A stretch of 64,000 nt of DNA from Mayfieldus sp038040285 (GCA_038040285.1 JBBPIN010000001.1:62001-126000), one strand, 5' to 3'; positions 40,412 to 50,210 are shown, counted from the first letter of the stretch. The notes: generated by a model from the letters alone, not told the origin. Numbers and translations: made by a program.

Positions 40412-42187
40412 ATGAGCTTTGCTTCCCGGCGCGCTGTCGCCACCGCCGCCGTGATCGCGCTGGGAGCTTCGGCCCCCGTTTCCTCGCAGGCCGCTGGGGC
40501 GCCGGCACCCGCGCGGCACGGTCTGGTCCCGGGTCGGGTGATCGTCAGATTCGCGCCCCGATTCGGCAGGGCGGCGGAGCGCGCGACCGCCAGTACCCTC
40601 GATAGCCGCCTCGAGCGCCGCCTTCCGGTGCCGGGCCTGGGCCTGCTCGCGACTCCGCGGGGCGAGAGCCCTCGCCGCGTCGCGCGTCGCGCGTCGCGGA
40701 TCCCAGGTGTGCTCTACGCGGAGCCCGACCAGTACGTCGACTACCGGGCGATCCCCAACGATCCGCTGTTCGGTCAGCAGTGGGCGCTGCGAAACACCGG
40801 CCAGAGCCTGCTCGCCACCAAGGGCAAGCCGGGGGCCGACATCGACGCGACGCCGGCCTGGGACCTGGACGTCGGCTCGCCCTCGGTGATCGTCGCCGAC
40901 GTCGACACCGGAGCCGACCTCAGCCATCCCGACCTTGCGGCGAACATCTGGGTCAACCCCGGTGAGATCCCCGGCAACCACATCGACGACGATGGCAACG
41001 GGCTCACCGACGACGTCAACGGCTGGGACTGGGCGGACTCCGACAGCGTGCCGGATGACAGCCGCAGCTTCGACCAGGGTCACGGCACCGAGGTCGCGAG
41101 CATCATCGGCGCGGTTGGGAACAACGGCATCGGGATGACCGGCGTGGACTGGCGGGTGAGCCTGATGCCGCTGCGCGCCGCGACCCTTTCGGACACGATC
41201 TCGGCCTTCGTGTACGCACGCGAGGAGGGGGCGCGGGTGATCAACTTCAGCGCCGGCTTTCCGTTCTACTCGCAGGCGCTCAAGGACACGATCGACAACA
41301 TCGGCACGGTGCTGGTCGTCAACGCCGCCGACAACGGCGGCTTCGACGGCCACGGCGACAACAGCGACCGTGCTGCCGACTTTCCCTGCAAGTTCAATTC
41401 CGCGAACCTGATCTGCGCAGCAGCGTCCAACCAGCACGACAAGCTGACCACGTTCACCAACTTCGGGCCCAGCTCGGTGGACCTGGCGGCGCCTGGTGAG
41501 AACGTGCTTGGGGCCTACCCCCCGCACGCGATCTCATACGACCTCAACGAGTTTTTCGATGAGCCGCTCGCTGACCGCTTCCGGTCCGGCGGCAGGCACG
41601 ATCAATGGGGTCTGACCAGCAAGCTCGGCGGCTCGCTCACCGACTCTCCGAAGGGCGACTACCGCAACAACACAAATTCGTTCATCGCCGCGCGGCCGAT
41701 CGACCTACGCCAGCGAGAGGCCTGCGAGGTCGACTTCTTCCTCCTGCATCGGCTCGAGGAGGGCCCGGACCGCTTGATTGTCCAGGCCACGAAGGGGCAC
41801 GGCCGCTGGCGCCGTCTCGGCAGCTTCACCGGGGTGGGCACTGGCGACTTTCACTTCCTGCGGCTGCCCGGGGGATTCGACGGCGCCCGCCATGCTCGGG
41901 TCCGCTTCCTGCTGCACACCAACGCGACCGCTCGCCTCGATGGCGTCTACATCGACGACCTCCAGGTCACCTGCAAGACCACGGCCCCCACCTACGCGTT
42001 CGCCGACGGCACCTCGTTCGCATCGCCGCAGGTGGCGGGGGCGGCGGGCCTGATCTTCGCCAACCTCCCCGCCATCACTGTGGCTGAAGTGAAGGCGAAA
42101 CTGCTCGGCAGCGTCGATCACCTGCCGTCGATGGCCCACAAGCTGGTCAGCGGCGGGCGGCTGGACGTGACCGCGTCCCTGCGCTAG
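40412..42187 (+). CDS. Secreted subtilisin-like (S8) serine protease
   Basis: 591 aa. Sec signal (ATAAVIALGASAPVSSQAAG), an inhibitor-like propeptide with PGRVIVRFAP and a final ALPGV-type segment, then the S8 catalytic triad: Asp in VIVADVDTGADLSHPDL, His in GHGTEVASIIGAVGNNG, Ser in GTSFASPQVAGAAGL. An insert of about 160 residues (near 375-540) between the His/oxyanion region and the Ser motif holds a beta-rich domain (YRNNTNSFIAARPIDL, LLHRLEEGPDRLIVQATKG). The catalytic Ser lies near residue 540. Extracellular protease. Confidence 0.92.
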   Translation: MSFASRRAVATAAVIALGASAPVSSQAAGAPAPARHGLVPGRVIVRFAPRFGRAAERATASTLDSRLERRLPVPGLGLLATPRGESPRRVARRASRIPGVLYAEPDQYVDYRAIPNDPLFGQQWALRNTGQSLLATKGKPGADIDATPAWDLDVGSPSVIVADVDTGADLSHPDLAANIWVNPGEIPGNHIDDDGNGLTDDVNGWDWADSDSVPDDSRSFDQGHGTEVASIIGAVGNNGIGMTGVDWRVSLMPLRAATLSDTISAFVYAREEGARVINFSAGFPFYSQALKDTIDNIGTVLVVNAADNGGFDGHGDNSDRAADFPCKFNSANLICAAASNQHDKLTTFTNFGPSSVDLAAPGENVLGAYPPHAISYDLNEFFDEPLADRFRSGGRHDQWGLTSKLGGSLTDSPKGDYRNNTNSFIAARPIDLRQREACEVDFFLLHRLEEGPDRLIVQATKGHGRWRRLGSFTGVGTGDFHFLRLPGGFDGARHARVRFLLHTNATARLDGVYIDDLQVTCKTTAPTYAFADGTSFASPQVAGAAGLIFANLPAITVAEVKAKLLGSVDHLPSMAHKLVSGGRLDVTASLR

Positions 42188-42274
42188 GCCCGGCGCGGTT
42201 TGCTATGCCTGCTCAGGCCTGATAGGGATTGCAGTTGTAAACAGTCTTTCTGGTGTTCCTTGAGGAGGGATCTC

Positions 42275-43585
42275 GTGAAGCGACCAAGCCTTTCAGTGGC
42301 AACGGTGGTTGCGGCGCTGGCGGTTTCCGCCGGCCTCGTGGCGTGCGGCGATGACAATGGAGGCGGCGGCGGAGGTGGGGGCACCGCCAAGCTCGACCTG
42401 ACGATCGGCAACTCGGTGCCCTTGACCGGCGACCTCGCCGACTTCGGCCCGCCGGGCGAGAAGGCGGCCAATATCGCGGTCGACCAGATCAACCAAGCGA
42501 ACAAGAAGGCCGGCGTCAAGAACACGGTCACGTTGGTCACCGAGGACAACGAGACCAATCCACAGGCGGCCGTGCAGGTGGCCCGCAAGATGGTCGACGC
42601 CGATGGCGCCAGCTGCATCGCCGGCGCCTGGGCCTCGGCGGACTCGATCCCGACGGCTCGCTCGGTGAGCATCCGCGAGGGCGTGCTTCAGATCTCGCCC
42701 GCGTCGACCAGCATCGATCTCACTTCGTTGGAGGACGACGGGCTGCTGAACCGCGTTCCCCCAGCCGACAACCTCCAAGGCCCCGCCCTTGTGCAGTTCA
42801 TCGGACAATCGCTTGGCGGAGCCAAGGGCAAAACGCTGAACATCGGCGCTCGCAACGACTCCTACGGAGCCGGCTTCGCCGATGCCGTCGAAGAGGCGTG
42901 GACCCGGGAGGGTGGCGTGATCGGCCAACGAGTCGAATACGAGCCGACCCAGCCGTCCTACAACTCCGAGGCTCAGCAGATCACGTCGGGCAACCCCGAC
43001 GCGATCGTGATCATCGACTTCCCCGAGACCTTCGTGAAGGTCGGGCCCGCTCTCGAGCGGACTGGGAACTGGGACACGAACACGACGTTCATCACCGACG
43101 GCCTCGCGAGCTCGACGCTGGTCTCCGAGAACGCGGAGCTGATGGAGGGGATCCAAGGCACCGCCCCGGGCACCCCTGAGCAGGGTGCCGCCTCGGAGGC
43201 GTTCGACAAGCTGTTCACGTCATCCCCGCCGAAGGACGTGGAGCGGTTCACATTCGACGGGCAGAACTTCGACGCCGTGATCCTCTGCTACCTGGCGGCC
43301 GTGGCCGCCGGATCAACGGACGGCAAGGACATGGCAGCGGAGCTGCGCGACGTCACCGGACCGCCCGGCAAGAAGTACACCTGGGAGCAGCTCCCGCAGG
43401 CCATCACGGCCCTCCAGAACGGTGAGGACATCGACTACATCGGCGCCGCCGGCGAGATCGACCTGGACGAGAACGGCGACGCCACGGTCGGCGTCTACGA
43501 CCAGTTCCGGATCAAGGGGGGTGAGATCACGCCGTTCGGCAAGCAGATCCCGCTTCCCTCGATTGAGGCAGTCACAGGAGGCTAG
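42275..43585 (+). CDS. Branched-chain amino acid type ABC transporter substrate-binding lipoprotein
   Basis: 436 aa from the GTG at 42275, preceded by GAGGAGGG (spacing 5-6 nt). Lipobox in AVSAGLVACG, then a Gly-rich linker. Periplasmic-binding-protein type I fold: IGNSVPLTGDLADFGPPGEKAANIAVDQINQANKKAG, VQVARKMVDADGASCIAGAWASADSIPTA, and KTLNIGARNDSYGAGFADAVEEAW, as in LivJ/UrtA-type proteins. It stands on the plus strand next to and convergent with livFGMH. Substrate unknown. Confidence 0.92.
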   Translation: MKRPSLSVATVVAALAVSAGLVACGDDNGGGGGGGGTAKLDLTIGNSVPLTGDLADFGPPGEKAANIAVDQINQANKKAGVKNTVTLVTEDNETNPQAAVQVARKMVDADGASCIAGAWASADSIPTARSVSIREGVLQISPASTSIDLTSLEDDGLLNRVPPADNLQGPALVQFIGQSLGGAKGKTLNIGARNDSYGAGFADAVEEAWTREGGVIGQRVEYEPTQPSYNSEAQQITSGNPDAIVIIDFPETFVKVGPALERTGNWDTNTTFITDGLASSTLVSENAELMEGIQGTAPGTPEQGAASEAFDKLFTSSPPKDVERFTFDGQNFDAVILCYLAAVAAGSTDGKDMAAELRDVTGPPGKKYTWEQLPQAITALQNGEDIDYIGAAGEIDLDENGDATVGVYDQFRIKGGEITPFGKQIPLPSIEAVTGG

Positions 43586-43611
43586 GTCAAAGCCGAAAAG
43601 GGCAGTTGGAG

Positions 43612-43637
43612 GCGGCCGGGGCGAGCGCCCCGGCCGC
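43612..43637. terminator. Bidirectional hairpin between the substrate-binding protein and livF
   Basis: 11-bp perfect stem GCGGCCGGGGC / GCCCCGGCCGC with a GAGC loop, placed between convergent genes. T-rich sequence (CTTC) follows weakly. Confidence 0.7.
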
Positions 43638-43638
43638 T

Positions 43639-44421
43639 TCATGCTGAGGGCTTCGTTTCCTCTTCGGTCGCCTCTGCCTGCCCGACGCGATCGATGCGCC
43701 CTGTGCCCCCCAGGTACAGCTCGGCCACCTTCGGATCCTCGAGCAGGTCGGTCCCCTTGCCCTCGAAGCGATCCTGGCCGAGGTCAAGCACGTAGCCGCG
43801 GTCCGACATGGTTAGGGCGCGGCGGGCGTTCTGCTCGACCATCACGATCGTCACCCCGGCCTCGTTGACCTCCTCGACCTTCTCGAAGACCGCGTCGACG
43901 AACGCGGGCGCCAGACCCGCCGAGGGCTCGTCGAGCAGCAGCACCTGCGGCTCGGGCATCAGCGCCCGCGCCATTGCGACCATCTGGCGCTCGCCGCCGC
44001 TCATCGTTCCGACCGTCTGACGCGTTCGCTCGCCGAGCCGAGGGAAGATCTCGTACATGCGGTCGATCTGATCGCGGGCCCCATCCTGGGTGATCGCCCC
44101 CATGCGAAGGTTCTCCTCCACGGTGAGGCTGGGGAAGACGTTGTCGAGCTGGGGCACGTAGCTCATGCCGCGCCGGGCGATCGCGTGGGGGCGCAGGCCG
44201 GTGATGTCCTCCCCACGCAGCTGCACGAGGCCCCCGCGCGGATGCAGGAGGCCGAAGATCGTCTTGATCAGGGTCGACTTTCCGGCGCCGTTGGGCCCGA
44301 TCACGGTGACGACCTCCCCCTCTCGAACCTGGATCGAGACGCCGTTGAGGATGTCGACCTCGGGCAGGTAGCCGGCTACCAGCTCCTCGGTGTAGAGCAA
44401 CGGCTTTCCGTTGGCGTTCAC
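43639..44421 (-). CDS. livF: Branched-chain amino acid ABC transporter ATP-binding protein LivF
   Basis: 260 aa. LivF pattern: LNGVSIQVREGEVVTVIGPNGAGKSTLIKTIFG (Walker A), MSYVPQLDNVFPSLTVEENLRMG (Q-loop and LivF-type element), LSGGERQMVAMARALMPEPQVLLLDEPSAGLAP-type region (here MSGGERQ signature and Walker B), and the H-loop replaced by VMVEQNARRAL. It drives import with LivG. Its start overlaps the livG stop in ATGA. Confidence 0.93.
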   Translation of the reverse strand: MNANGKPLLYTEELVAGYLPEVDILNGVSIQVREGEVVTVIGPNGAGKSTLIKTIFGLLHPRGGLVQLRGEDITGLRPHAIARRGMSYVPQLDNVFPSLTVEENLRMGAITQDGARDQIDRMYEIFPRLGERTRQTVGTMSGGERQMVAMARALMPEPQVLLLDEPSAGLAPAFVDAVFEKVEEVNEAGVTIVMVEQNARRALTMSDRGYVLDLGQDRFEGKGTDLLEDPKVAELYLGGTGRIDRVGQAEATEEETKPSA

Positions 44422-45233
44422 CGCATCGCCTCCGCCCCGCCGCCGTTCCCCGACGCCCCTCCCCCACCCAGGTAAGCGTCGATTACGCGCTGGTCGCTGC
44501 GCACCTCGTGTGGCTCCCCGTCGGCGATCACCCTGCCCTCGGCCATCACGATCACGCGATCGGAGTGGTTCATGACCACCTCCATGTCGTGCTCGACGAA
44601 CAGTAAGGTCACCCCCTCCTCGGAGCGCAGCCTCTGCATGTGATCGAGCAGGCGGCGCCCGAGGGTCGGGTTGATGCCGGCCATCGGCTCGTCCAGCATC
44701 AACAGCCGCGGACCCGCCATCAGCGCCCGAGCCAGCTCCAGCAGCTTGCGCTGACCGCCCGAGAGGGTGCCGGCGTACTGGTCAGCCAGCTCGTGCAGGT
44801 TGAAGACCTCCAGCAGCTGCATCGCCTGGCCGCGGATCTCCGCCTCGCGCCGGCGCCACGAGCCGGGCCGGAAGACGACGTTGGCGAGCAGCTCGCCCGG
44901 CTGGTCGGGGGCGGCCAGCATCATGTTGTCGATCACCGGCATTCGGGAAAGCGCCTTGGTGATCTGGAAAGTCCGCACCATTCCCAAGCGAGCGATCGCG
45001 TGTGGCGAGCGGCCGCCGATCGACTGGCCCGCGAATGAGATCTCGCCCCGGTCGCGCCGATAGAAACCGGTGAGCACGTTGAATAACGTCGTCTTGCCTG
45101 CGCCGTTGGGACCGATCAGCGCGGTGATCGATCCCTCTCCCACGTCGAGTGTGGCCCCGTCCACGGCGCGAATCCCGCCGAAGCGTTTGACGACGCCCTC
45201 AGCCGCCAGGATGTTGCCGTTCTCAGTCGCCAA
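44418..45233 (-). CDS. livG: Branched-chain amino acid ABC transporter ATP-binding protein LivG
   Basis: 271 aa. LivG pattern: VVKRFGGIRAVDGATLDVGEGSITALIGPNGAGKTTLFNVLTGFYRRDRGEI, LGMVRTFQITKALSRMPVIDNMM, LSGGQRKLLELARALMAGPRLLMLDEPMAGINPTL, LLFVEHDMEVVMNHSDRVIVM. It overlaps livM at its start (11 bp) and livF at its end. Confidence 0.94.
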   Translation of the reverse strand: MATENGNILAAEGVVKRFGGIRAVDGATLDVGEGSITALIGPNGAGKTTLFNVLTGFYRRDRGEISFAGQSIGGRSPHAIARLGMVRTFQITKALSRMPVIDNMMLAAPDQPGELLANVVFRPGSWRRREAEIRGQAMQLLEVFNLHELADQYAGTLSGGQRKLLELARALMAGPRLLMLDEPMAGINPTLGRRLLDHMQRLRSEEGVTLLFVEHDMEVVMNHSDRVIVMAEGRVIADGEPHEVRSDQRVIDAYLGGGGASGNGGGAEAMR

Positions 45234-46215
45234 GGACCATCTCCTCGCGTTTCCCGAACGCCCCTTGCGGGCGGTACGCCATCAGCAGGATCAGTACGAG
45301 CCCCACGATCGCGAAGCGCAATGCCGCGATTCGGGTGTTGTCGATCGGAAGGTCGAGGAATCGAGTCAGCTCGAGCAGGGTCCAGAGGGTGACCGACCCC
45401 ACGATCAGGCCCCAGTAGCTGGCCAGGCCGCCCAGCACGAGCACCGCATAGCCAAAGAAGGTGACCAGGGGCTCGAACTCGGTCGGCGAGACCGCGGCGA
45501 TGTTGAGCGCCAGGAACCAGCCGGCGATCGCCGCGATCGCGGCGGAGATCGCCAGCGACTGGAGCTTGTAGGCAAACGTGTTCTTGCCCAGGGCCCGTGC
45601 CGCGTCCTCGTCCTCGCGAATCGCCCGCAGCACCCTCCCCCACGGGGTGTAGGTGATGCTGCGCAGCGCGAGGGTGAGGAGGATCACGGTGGCCCACACC
45701 ACTAGAAAGAGGGGGAAGAGGGTCTCGGGGTCCGACCAGCCAAGCGACGACAGCCAGCCCTCGATCGTGTCGGAGATGTCGAGCCAGGTGTCATCGAAGC
45801 ATTTCGATCCGTCGTCACTGCAGGAGAACCCGAGGTTGCCACCGGTGAGGTCGCGGGCATTGAGCGCCACCAGCCGCACGACCTCGGCCATCGCGATTGT
45901 CGCGATCGCGAAGTAGTCCTCGCGCAACCGCAGCGACGGCAGGCCGACCAAGAGGCCAAAGGCGATGGTGATCAGGATCGAGACGGGCAGCGACAGATAG
46001 AAGGAGAACCCGGCACTCACTGTCAGGATCGCCATCGAGTAGGCCCCGATCGCCATGAACCCGGCCTGGCCGAAGTTGACGATGCCGGTGAAGCCGACGT
46101 TCAGCTGCAGTCCCAGCGCGACCAGGGTGTAGACGCCGGCGATCACCCCGACGCTGGTCCAGAACCCGACGTCGGTGAGTGCCTCGAGGGTAACGGCGAG
46201 CGGGAGCTCGGTCAT
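45223..46215 (-). CDS. livM: Branched-chain amino acid ABC transporter permease LivM
   Basis: 330 aa from the ATG at 46215, which overlaps the livH stop (ATGA). LivM features: VALGLQLNVGFTGIVNFGQAGFMAIGAYSMAIL, then LVGLPSLRLREDYFAIATIAMAEVVRLVALNARDLTGGNLGF, GRVLRAIREDEDAARALGKN (the EAA loop that contacts the ATPases) and a final MAYRPQGAFGKREE. About nine membrane helices. An insert with two Cys (FSCSDDGSKCF) lies in an external loop. Confidence 0.94.
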   Translation of the reverse strand: MTELPLAVTLEALTDVGFWTSVGVIAGVYTLVALGLQLNVGFTGIVNFGQAGFMAIGAYSMAILTVSAGFSFYLSLPVSILITIAFGLLVGLPSLRLREDYFAIATIAMAEVVRLVALNARDLTGGNLGFSCSDDGSKCFDDTWLDISDTIEGWLSSLGWSDPETLFPLFLVVWATVILLTLALRSITYTPWGRVLRAIREDEDAARALGKNTFAYKLQSLAISAAIAAIAGWFLALNIAAVSPTEFEPLVTFFGYAVLVLGGLASYWGLIVGSVTLWTLLELTRFLDLPIDNTRIAALRFAIVGLVLILLMAYRPQGAFGKREEMVLGD

Positions 46216-47222
46216 AACGCCTTCGCCTTTCCGAAGATCCCCTGCGGGCGCACCACCAAAGCGAGCACCAACACCACAAATCCGACCGCAACCTTCCAGC
46301 GAGCTTCGATGAACAGGGTCGACCATTCGATCACCAGCCCCAGCACCACTCCGGCGGCCAGCGCGCCGAAGGCATCACCGATCCCACCCAGCACCACTGC
46401 GGCGAAGATCGGCAACAGCAGCTCGAAGCCCAGCTCGGGCTTGATGTTGGTGGTGGCAGCGGCGAGCACCCCCGCCAACCCAGCCAATGCCCCGGCGAAG
46501 ATCCAGGTGTACATGATCACCCGACGGGTGTCGATGCCCGCCGTCTCCGCGAGCTCGAGGTCGTCGGAGACCGCGCGCATCTGCTTTCCGAGCAGCGAGA
46601 AACGCAGCAGCAGCCCCACGGCGGTCAATACCGCGAAACCGACCAGCACGACCATCAACTCCGTGCGGCCGATCCGCAGGCCAAGGAACTCGACCGTCGC
46701 GACAACGTCGACGTCGAGCTCACGGACCGATGTGCTCCAGATGTACTGGATGACAGCCCGGATCAGGAAAGCGAGCCCGATCGACATCAGCAGCAGCTGC
46801 AGCAACCCGGCCCCGCGACGGCGCATCGGCCCCCACATGACTAGCTCGAAGAAAACACCGAGGACGGCCGTCGACGCCATCGCGAAGAAGATCGCCGCGA
46901 CCAGGGGCATGCCCCAGGTGACGTTGACCAGGTACGCCATATAGGCGCCAAAGGTCAAGAAGTCGCCGTGGGCGAAATTGACGAGCTTGAGGATCCCGTA
47001 GACGAGGGTCAACCCGACTGCGCCAAGCGCGTAAACCGAGCCCAGGGTGAGCCCATTGAGGCCGGTCTGCGCGACGTCGTGCAGGCCCTGGGAGATGATC
47101 ATCACGACTACGACCGCCGCGAGGATCGCCAGCGCGGCCAGTCCCGGTCGCCGACGGCCAAGATCGGCCAGCCGCTCCGCGGGCGTGCGTTCAGCAGTGG
47201 CTGTAAGGTCGGCCGCCTCCAT
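46212..47222 (-). CDS. livH: Branched-chain amino acid ABC transporter permease LivH
   Basis: 336 aa. LivH features: LNGLTLGSVYALGAVGLTLVYGILKLVNFAHGDFLTFGAYMAYL, LLRFSLLGKQMRAVSDDLELAETAGIDTRRVIM (EAA loop), LGFELLLPIFAAVVLGGIGDAFGALAAGVVLGLV, and the terminal VRPQGIFGKAKAL. First gene of the livHMGF operon. About 400 bp upstream separates it from the interrupted host gene at the mobile element border. Confidence 0.94.
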   Translation of the reverse strand: MEAADLTATAERTPAERLADLGRRRPGLAALAILAAVVVVMIISQGLHDVAQTGLNGLTLGSVYALGAVGLTLVYGILKLVNFAHGDFLTFGAYMAYLVNVTWGMPLVAAIFFAMASTAVLGVFFELVMWGPMRRRGAGLLQLLLMSIGLAFLIRAVIQYIWSTSVRELDVDVVATVEFLGLRIGRTELMVVLVGFAVLTAVGLLLRFSLLGKQMRAVSDDLELAETAGIDTRRVIMYTWIFAGALAGLAGVLAAATTNIKPELGFELLLPIFAAVVLGGIGDAFGALAAGVVLGLVIEWSTLFIEARWKVAVGFVVLVLALVVRPQGIFGKAKAL

Positions 47223-47626
47223 CCTGGCGAGCCTATTCCACGGAAGCGCAGGGCGCAGACAACTGTTCCTGCAAATGGCCTGCGCTCAGGCGGCAGCCTT
47301 GGTGCGGCCGGTGAGCTTCTGTGCTTGTTTTTCGAGGATCTCGAGCATCGCCTCGGTGGCCGGCGAGCACAGATCCGAAGCGAGCGTGATCGCCCAGATC
47401 CGCCGCACCGGCGCCTCCGGGGGCCGCGTCGCTGGTCGAGATGCTCGAGCTGCGCGCCGCTCAGCTTCATGCCGAGCCGCCGCGCCGCGGGCTGCGCGCC
47501 TGGCTGTCGCGGGTGCTGCGGACCGGGGATCGGGGGCGGCCCACCACTGCACCGGCGACCCCCGGCAACGCCCGCATGCTGATCCAACGGGACTGAGTCG
47601 GGCCTGCTGCTTACACTCGCCGCGGT
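47223..47626. other. Intergenic region with possible gene-end remnants
   Basis: 404 bp. On the minus strand 47286-47405 encodes RRIWAITLASDLCSPATEA and a short helical end, resembling the C-terminus of a LysR-type regulator. On the plus strand, up to 47596, a frame reads ASLVEMLELRAAQLHAEPP and ends NARMLIQRD, resembling another protein C-terminus. Neither has its upstream part. They look like two truncated genes joined by an old rearrangement beside the mobile element, but both could be chance frames. Confidence 0.3.
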
Positions 47627-47742
47627 ATGGCAGTCCCCGCCGCCGCTCGGCGCCCCGCGTTCCGCGTCTCAGCCCTGCTGGCGCTGATCGCGGGGCTGCT
47701 GCTGTTCATCGGCGCAACGCGCACCGATGACTACTTCTCCTG
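47627..47742 (+). pseudogene. 5' fragment of a membrane protein gene split by the mobile element
   Basis: Encodes MAVPAAARRPAFRVSALLAL and a first membrane helix ending in GATRTDDYFS, then runs into the element (CAKPS and onward). The frame continues exactly at 55788 on the other side with WTIDPPQTASFRGTAYW. The 116 bases here plus the 712 there give 276 codons including the stop. The shared codon TGG is split between the two. Confidence 0.85.
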
Positions 47743-49416
47743 CGCCAAGCCATCAATAGTCGGGAGCTTCAATCCCTCGCGGCGGAGGACCGGTCGGTAC
47801 ATCGCATCAACGCCCTCGACGACCTCCGGCTTAGGTACCGGCAGGACCCGCCAGCCATCGCCCTCGACCATGAACGCGTCGGCGCCCTGCTTCGCGGCGA
47901 ACGCTTCGCTGACCTCGGGGGCCAGCTCGAAGCGGGCCGCCTCGGCTGCTGCCTTCTTGCTCTCGGGCACCCAGTCGCTCAGCTCCGTGGACGGATGCAG
48001 CCGGGCGACATAGAAAGCCTCGAACGTTGAACGGAGCGCGTGCCGAACAGCGTCGATGCCCTCGGCGTCGGTGACCTCGCCCGCGATCGCGGCCCGGATG
48101 TTGGCGAGCCGCAGCACGGCCGCGTTTTCGACCTCGGCCGTCTGCTCGCCCGCCTCGGCGACCTCAGTTTCGCGGCGGCGCAGTTCCGCTAGGGCGGCTT
48201 GCGCGGCCGCGTGCTCGGCCTCAAGCTCCGGCTTGAGTGACAACCACTCGGCGACCGGGAGCGCGCCGGACTTGTACTCGGCGCGGATTCGGGCGACCGC
48301 CTCGGCGGCCTTTCCTTCCTCCCGCTCGGCCTGATCGAGCGCGTCCTCGACCCGGCGGCGCTCCTCCTCGACAGCTTCGGTCAGCAGCTTCCGCGTGGCT
48401 TCGAGGTCAAGCCCGACCTCGCGGAAGTAGGCGAACGTCGCCGCGTCCAGCGGAGCGGCCGGGATCGGCTTCTGCGGACAGAAATCAACACCGTTCTTCT
48501 CGCGCCCGGCGCATCGGTAATCGAACCGATCGTCGCGCTTGTCGGAGCGGGGCATCATCGCTTCGCCACAATGCGCGCACCTGAGCAGCCCATGATTGAA
48601 AATTTGAGGACCGGCGGGCAGGCGTCCGGGGCCGCCCTTTTCGGTGCGGGCGTTCGCCTTGCGACCAGCCTCGACCTTCCGCCAGAGCGCCGGCTTGATG
48701 ATCGCCTCGTGTATGCCGTCGAACTCCTCGTCGCCCCACGGGATCGCGCCGCGGTAGGTGACGTTCCGAAGAATGGCGCCGACCGAAGCGGGGCTCCAGC
48801 GGCGAGTTTGCTTCGCGCGGATGCCGGCGTCATTCAGCCCTTTCGCGATCTTGCGCTGCGAACGGCCCGCGGCCGACTCCTTGTAGATGCGCCGAACGAT
48901 TTCGACCTCGACCGGGACCAGCTCAAGCTCGCCGCCATTCGAGCGGTAGCCGTAGCATGGCTTGCCGTGGTGCTTCCCGCTGGCGGCCCTCGCCTCGGCC
49001 GTGGCGGCGACGCGCTCGCCGAGCTGCTCGGTTTCGAACTTCGCGAGCACCGTGAGCAGGTCGCGCGACATCCGGCCGGAGGCGTTCGAAGTGTCGATGT
49101 TCTGGCGCAGCGCGACCAGCTCGACCTCGGCCGCTTCGAGGCGGTCGTACAGCTCCAACATCCCCGCCGCGTTGCGGCCGAGCCGGTCGAGCGAGACGAC
49201 GACGATCCGGTCGATTTCGGGGAGCGTCGCCAGCAGCCGGTCCAGCGACGGGCGGGACGTTAAGCGTCCGCTGACCCCAGCGTCCGTGAACAGCTCCGTT
49301 AGCTCCCAATCCTGAGACTCGACGTAAGCCCGGATGCTGGACTCTTGCTCGCCCAGACTCAAGCCTTCGGTCGCTTGGCGGGCGCTGCTCACGCGGACGT
49401 AGCCTGCGGCGCGCAT
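47731..49416 (-). CDS. Large serine recombinase (integrase) reading out through attL
   Basis: 561 aa from the ATG at 49416. Resolvase domain: RAAGYVRVSSARQATEGLS with the catalytic Ser near residue 10 and SLDRLGRNAAG in the catalytic Arg region. Recombinase domain: PCYGYRSNGGELELVPVEVEIVRRIY. Zinc ribbon: LRCAHCGEAMMPR, then YRCAGR and a later Cys. A coiled coil follows (VEEERRRVEDALDQAEREE), as in large serine integrases. The stop codon is made from host bases 47731-47732 plus the core. In the excised circle the frame would run on into a different tail (see findings). Confidence 0.92.
   Translation of the reverse strand: MRAAGYVRVSSARQATEGLSLGEQESSIRAYVESQDWELTELFTDAGVSGRLTSRPSLDRLLATLPEIDRIVVVSLDRLGRNAAGMLELYDRLEAAEVELVALRQNIDTSNASGRMSRDLLTVLAKFETEQLGERVAATAEARAASGKHHGKPCYGYRSNGGELELVPVEVEIVRRIYKESAAGRSQRKIAKGLNDAGIRAKQTRRWSPASVGAILRNVTYRGAIPWGDEEFDGIHEAIIKPALWRKVEAGRKANARTEKGGPGRLPAGPQIFNHGLLRCAHCGEAMMPRSDKRDDRFDYRCAGREKNGVDFCPQKPIPAAPLDAATFAYFREVGLDLEATRKLLTEAVEEERRRVEDALDQAEREEGKAAEAVARIRAEYKSGALPVAEWLSLKPELEAEHAAAQAALAELRRRETEVAEAGEQTAEVENAAVLRLANIRAAIAGEVTDAEGIDAVRHALRSTFEAFYVARLHPSTELSDWVPESKKAAAEAARFELAPEVSEAFAAKQGADAFMVEGDGWRVLPVPKPEVVEGVDAMYRPVLRREGLKLPTIDGLAQEK
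47733..47742. other. Left attachment site core (attL)
   Basis: ACTTCTCCTG, identical to 55778-55787. Two bases before it, the flank reads GACT here and GACC on the right, so the match extends to 14 bases with one mismatch. The recombinase gene stops inside it. Confidence 0.8.
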
Positions 49417-50210
49417 GGCGACTAGGTTAGGCCGTTGGAGCTGGTGAGTCAACGACAGCACCCGGCGACCCCGGAACGTGGGCCACGCACGAGTCCGGGG
49501 GTCCGACCATAAGCGGGGCGGCCTCGCAGGGCGGGAGGCGGCCGCTCAGCGCGTCGATCAGCTCCCCAGGGCGCCTCAGCCGCGCGGAGCCGGGGTGGCG
49601 GGGTCACTCTCTGAGGGCTTCAGCCCCGCCCTGGGCTTAAGCCGAGGCCCCCCGATTTCGCGGGGGCAGCGGCCGGGCCGGGAATCCGGCCGATCCACGC
49701 CTGAAAGCCGACCAAATCGGTCAAGAATATGTCGCAAACGATACCTTGGCGATCAGGCTTTCCGGGGCCGGGGGGCCATCCCGAGTGGGCTCGTGCCGAG
49801 CGCCGCGGCTATGTAGCCCGTCCGGGCTAGCCCCAGTTCAGAAACGTATGTCGAGAAGCCGAAGGAGGCCACAAGCCCATGTTGACCTCCTTAGAACGCC
49901 AATACCGCAATGCGTCGCATTGCTTGGAGCAGACTCTCTTCCTACCAGGGGCAGGAAGTTAAGAAGAAATCCGCAAATTGCGGTGAATTAACCCCGCAAA
50001 TGCTCGTAAATGCACCATTTTCCAAAAAAAAAGCCCCACGAGCACACAGAGAAACATAGGGTGGGCTTGAACGGTTGCCGTCCGCGGCCGACGAGCCGAA
50101 GGCCTGGCCCGCCACCGCGCTCGGCCTCCGCTCCGTTTCGTCCAACGCGGGACCACGAGCCGTTTGCGCGCAAGCAGGACGGGCGTGGACCCAGAAAAGG
50201 AGTCGCAGGT
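49417..50210. other. Non-coding region of the element, recombinase to cargo gene
   Basis: About 790 bp, AT-richer in its right half, with no convincing gene. It presumably holds the divergent promoters of the recombinase and the cargo gene. Visible are a CCGCAA-A-TTGCGG inverted repeat at 49971-49983, a second CCCGCAAA unit 10 bp later, and a run of nine A at about 50023-50031. On the minus strand that run becomes T9, and could end transcription coming from the right. Confidence 0.4.
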
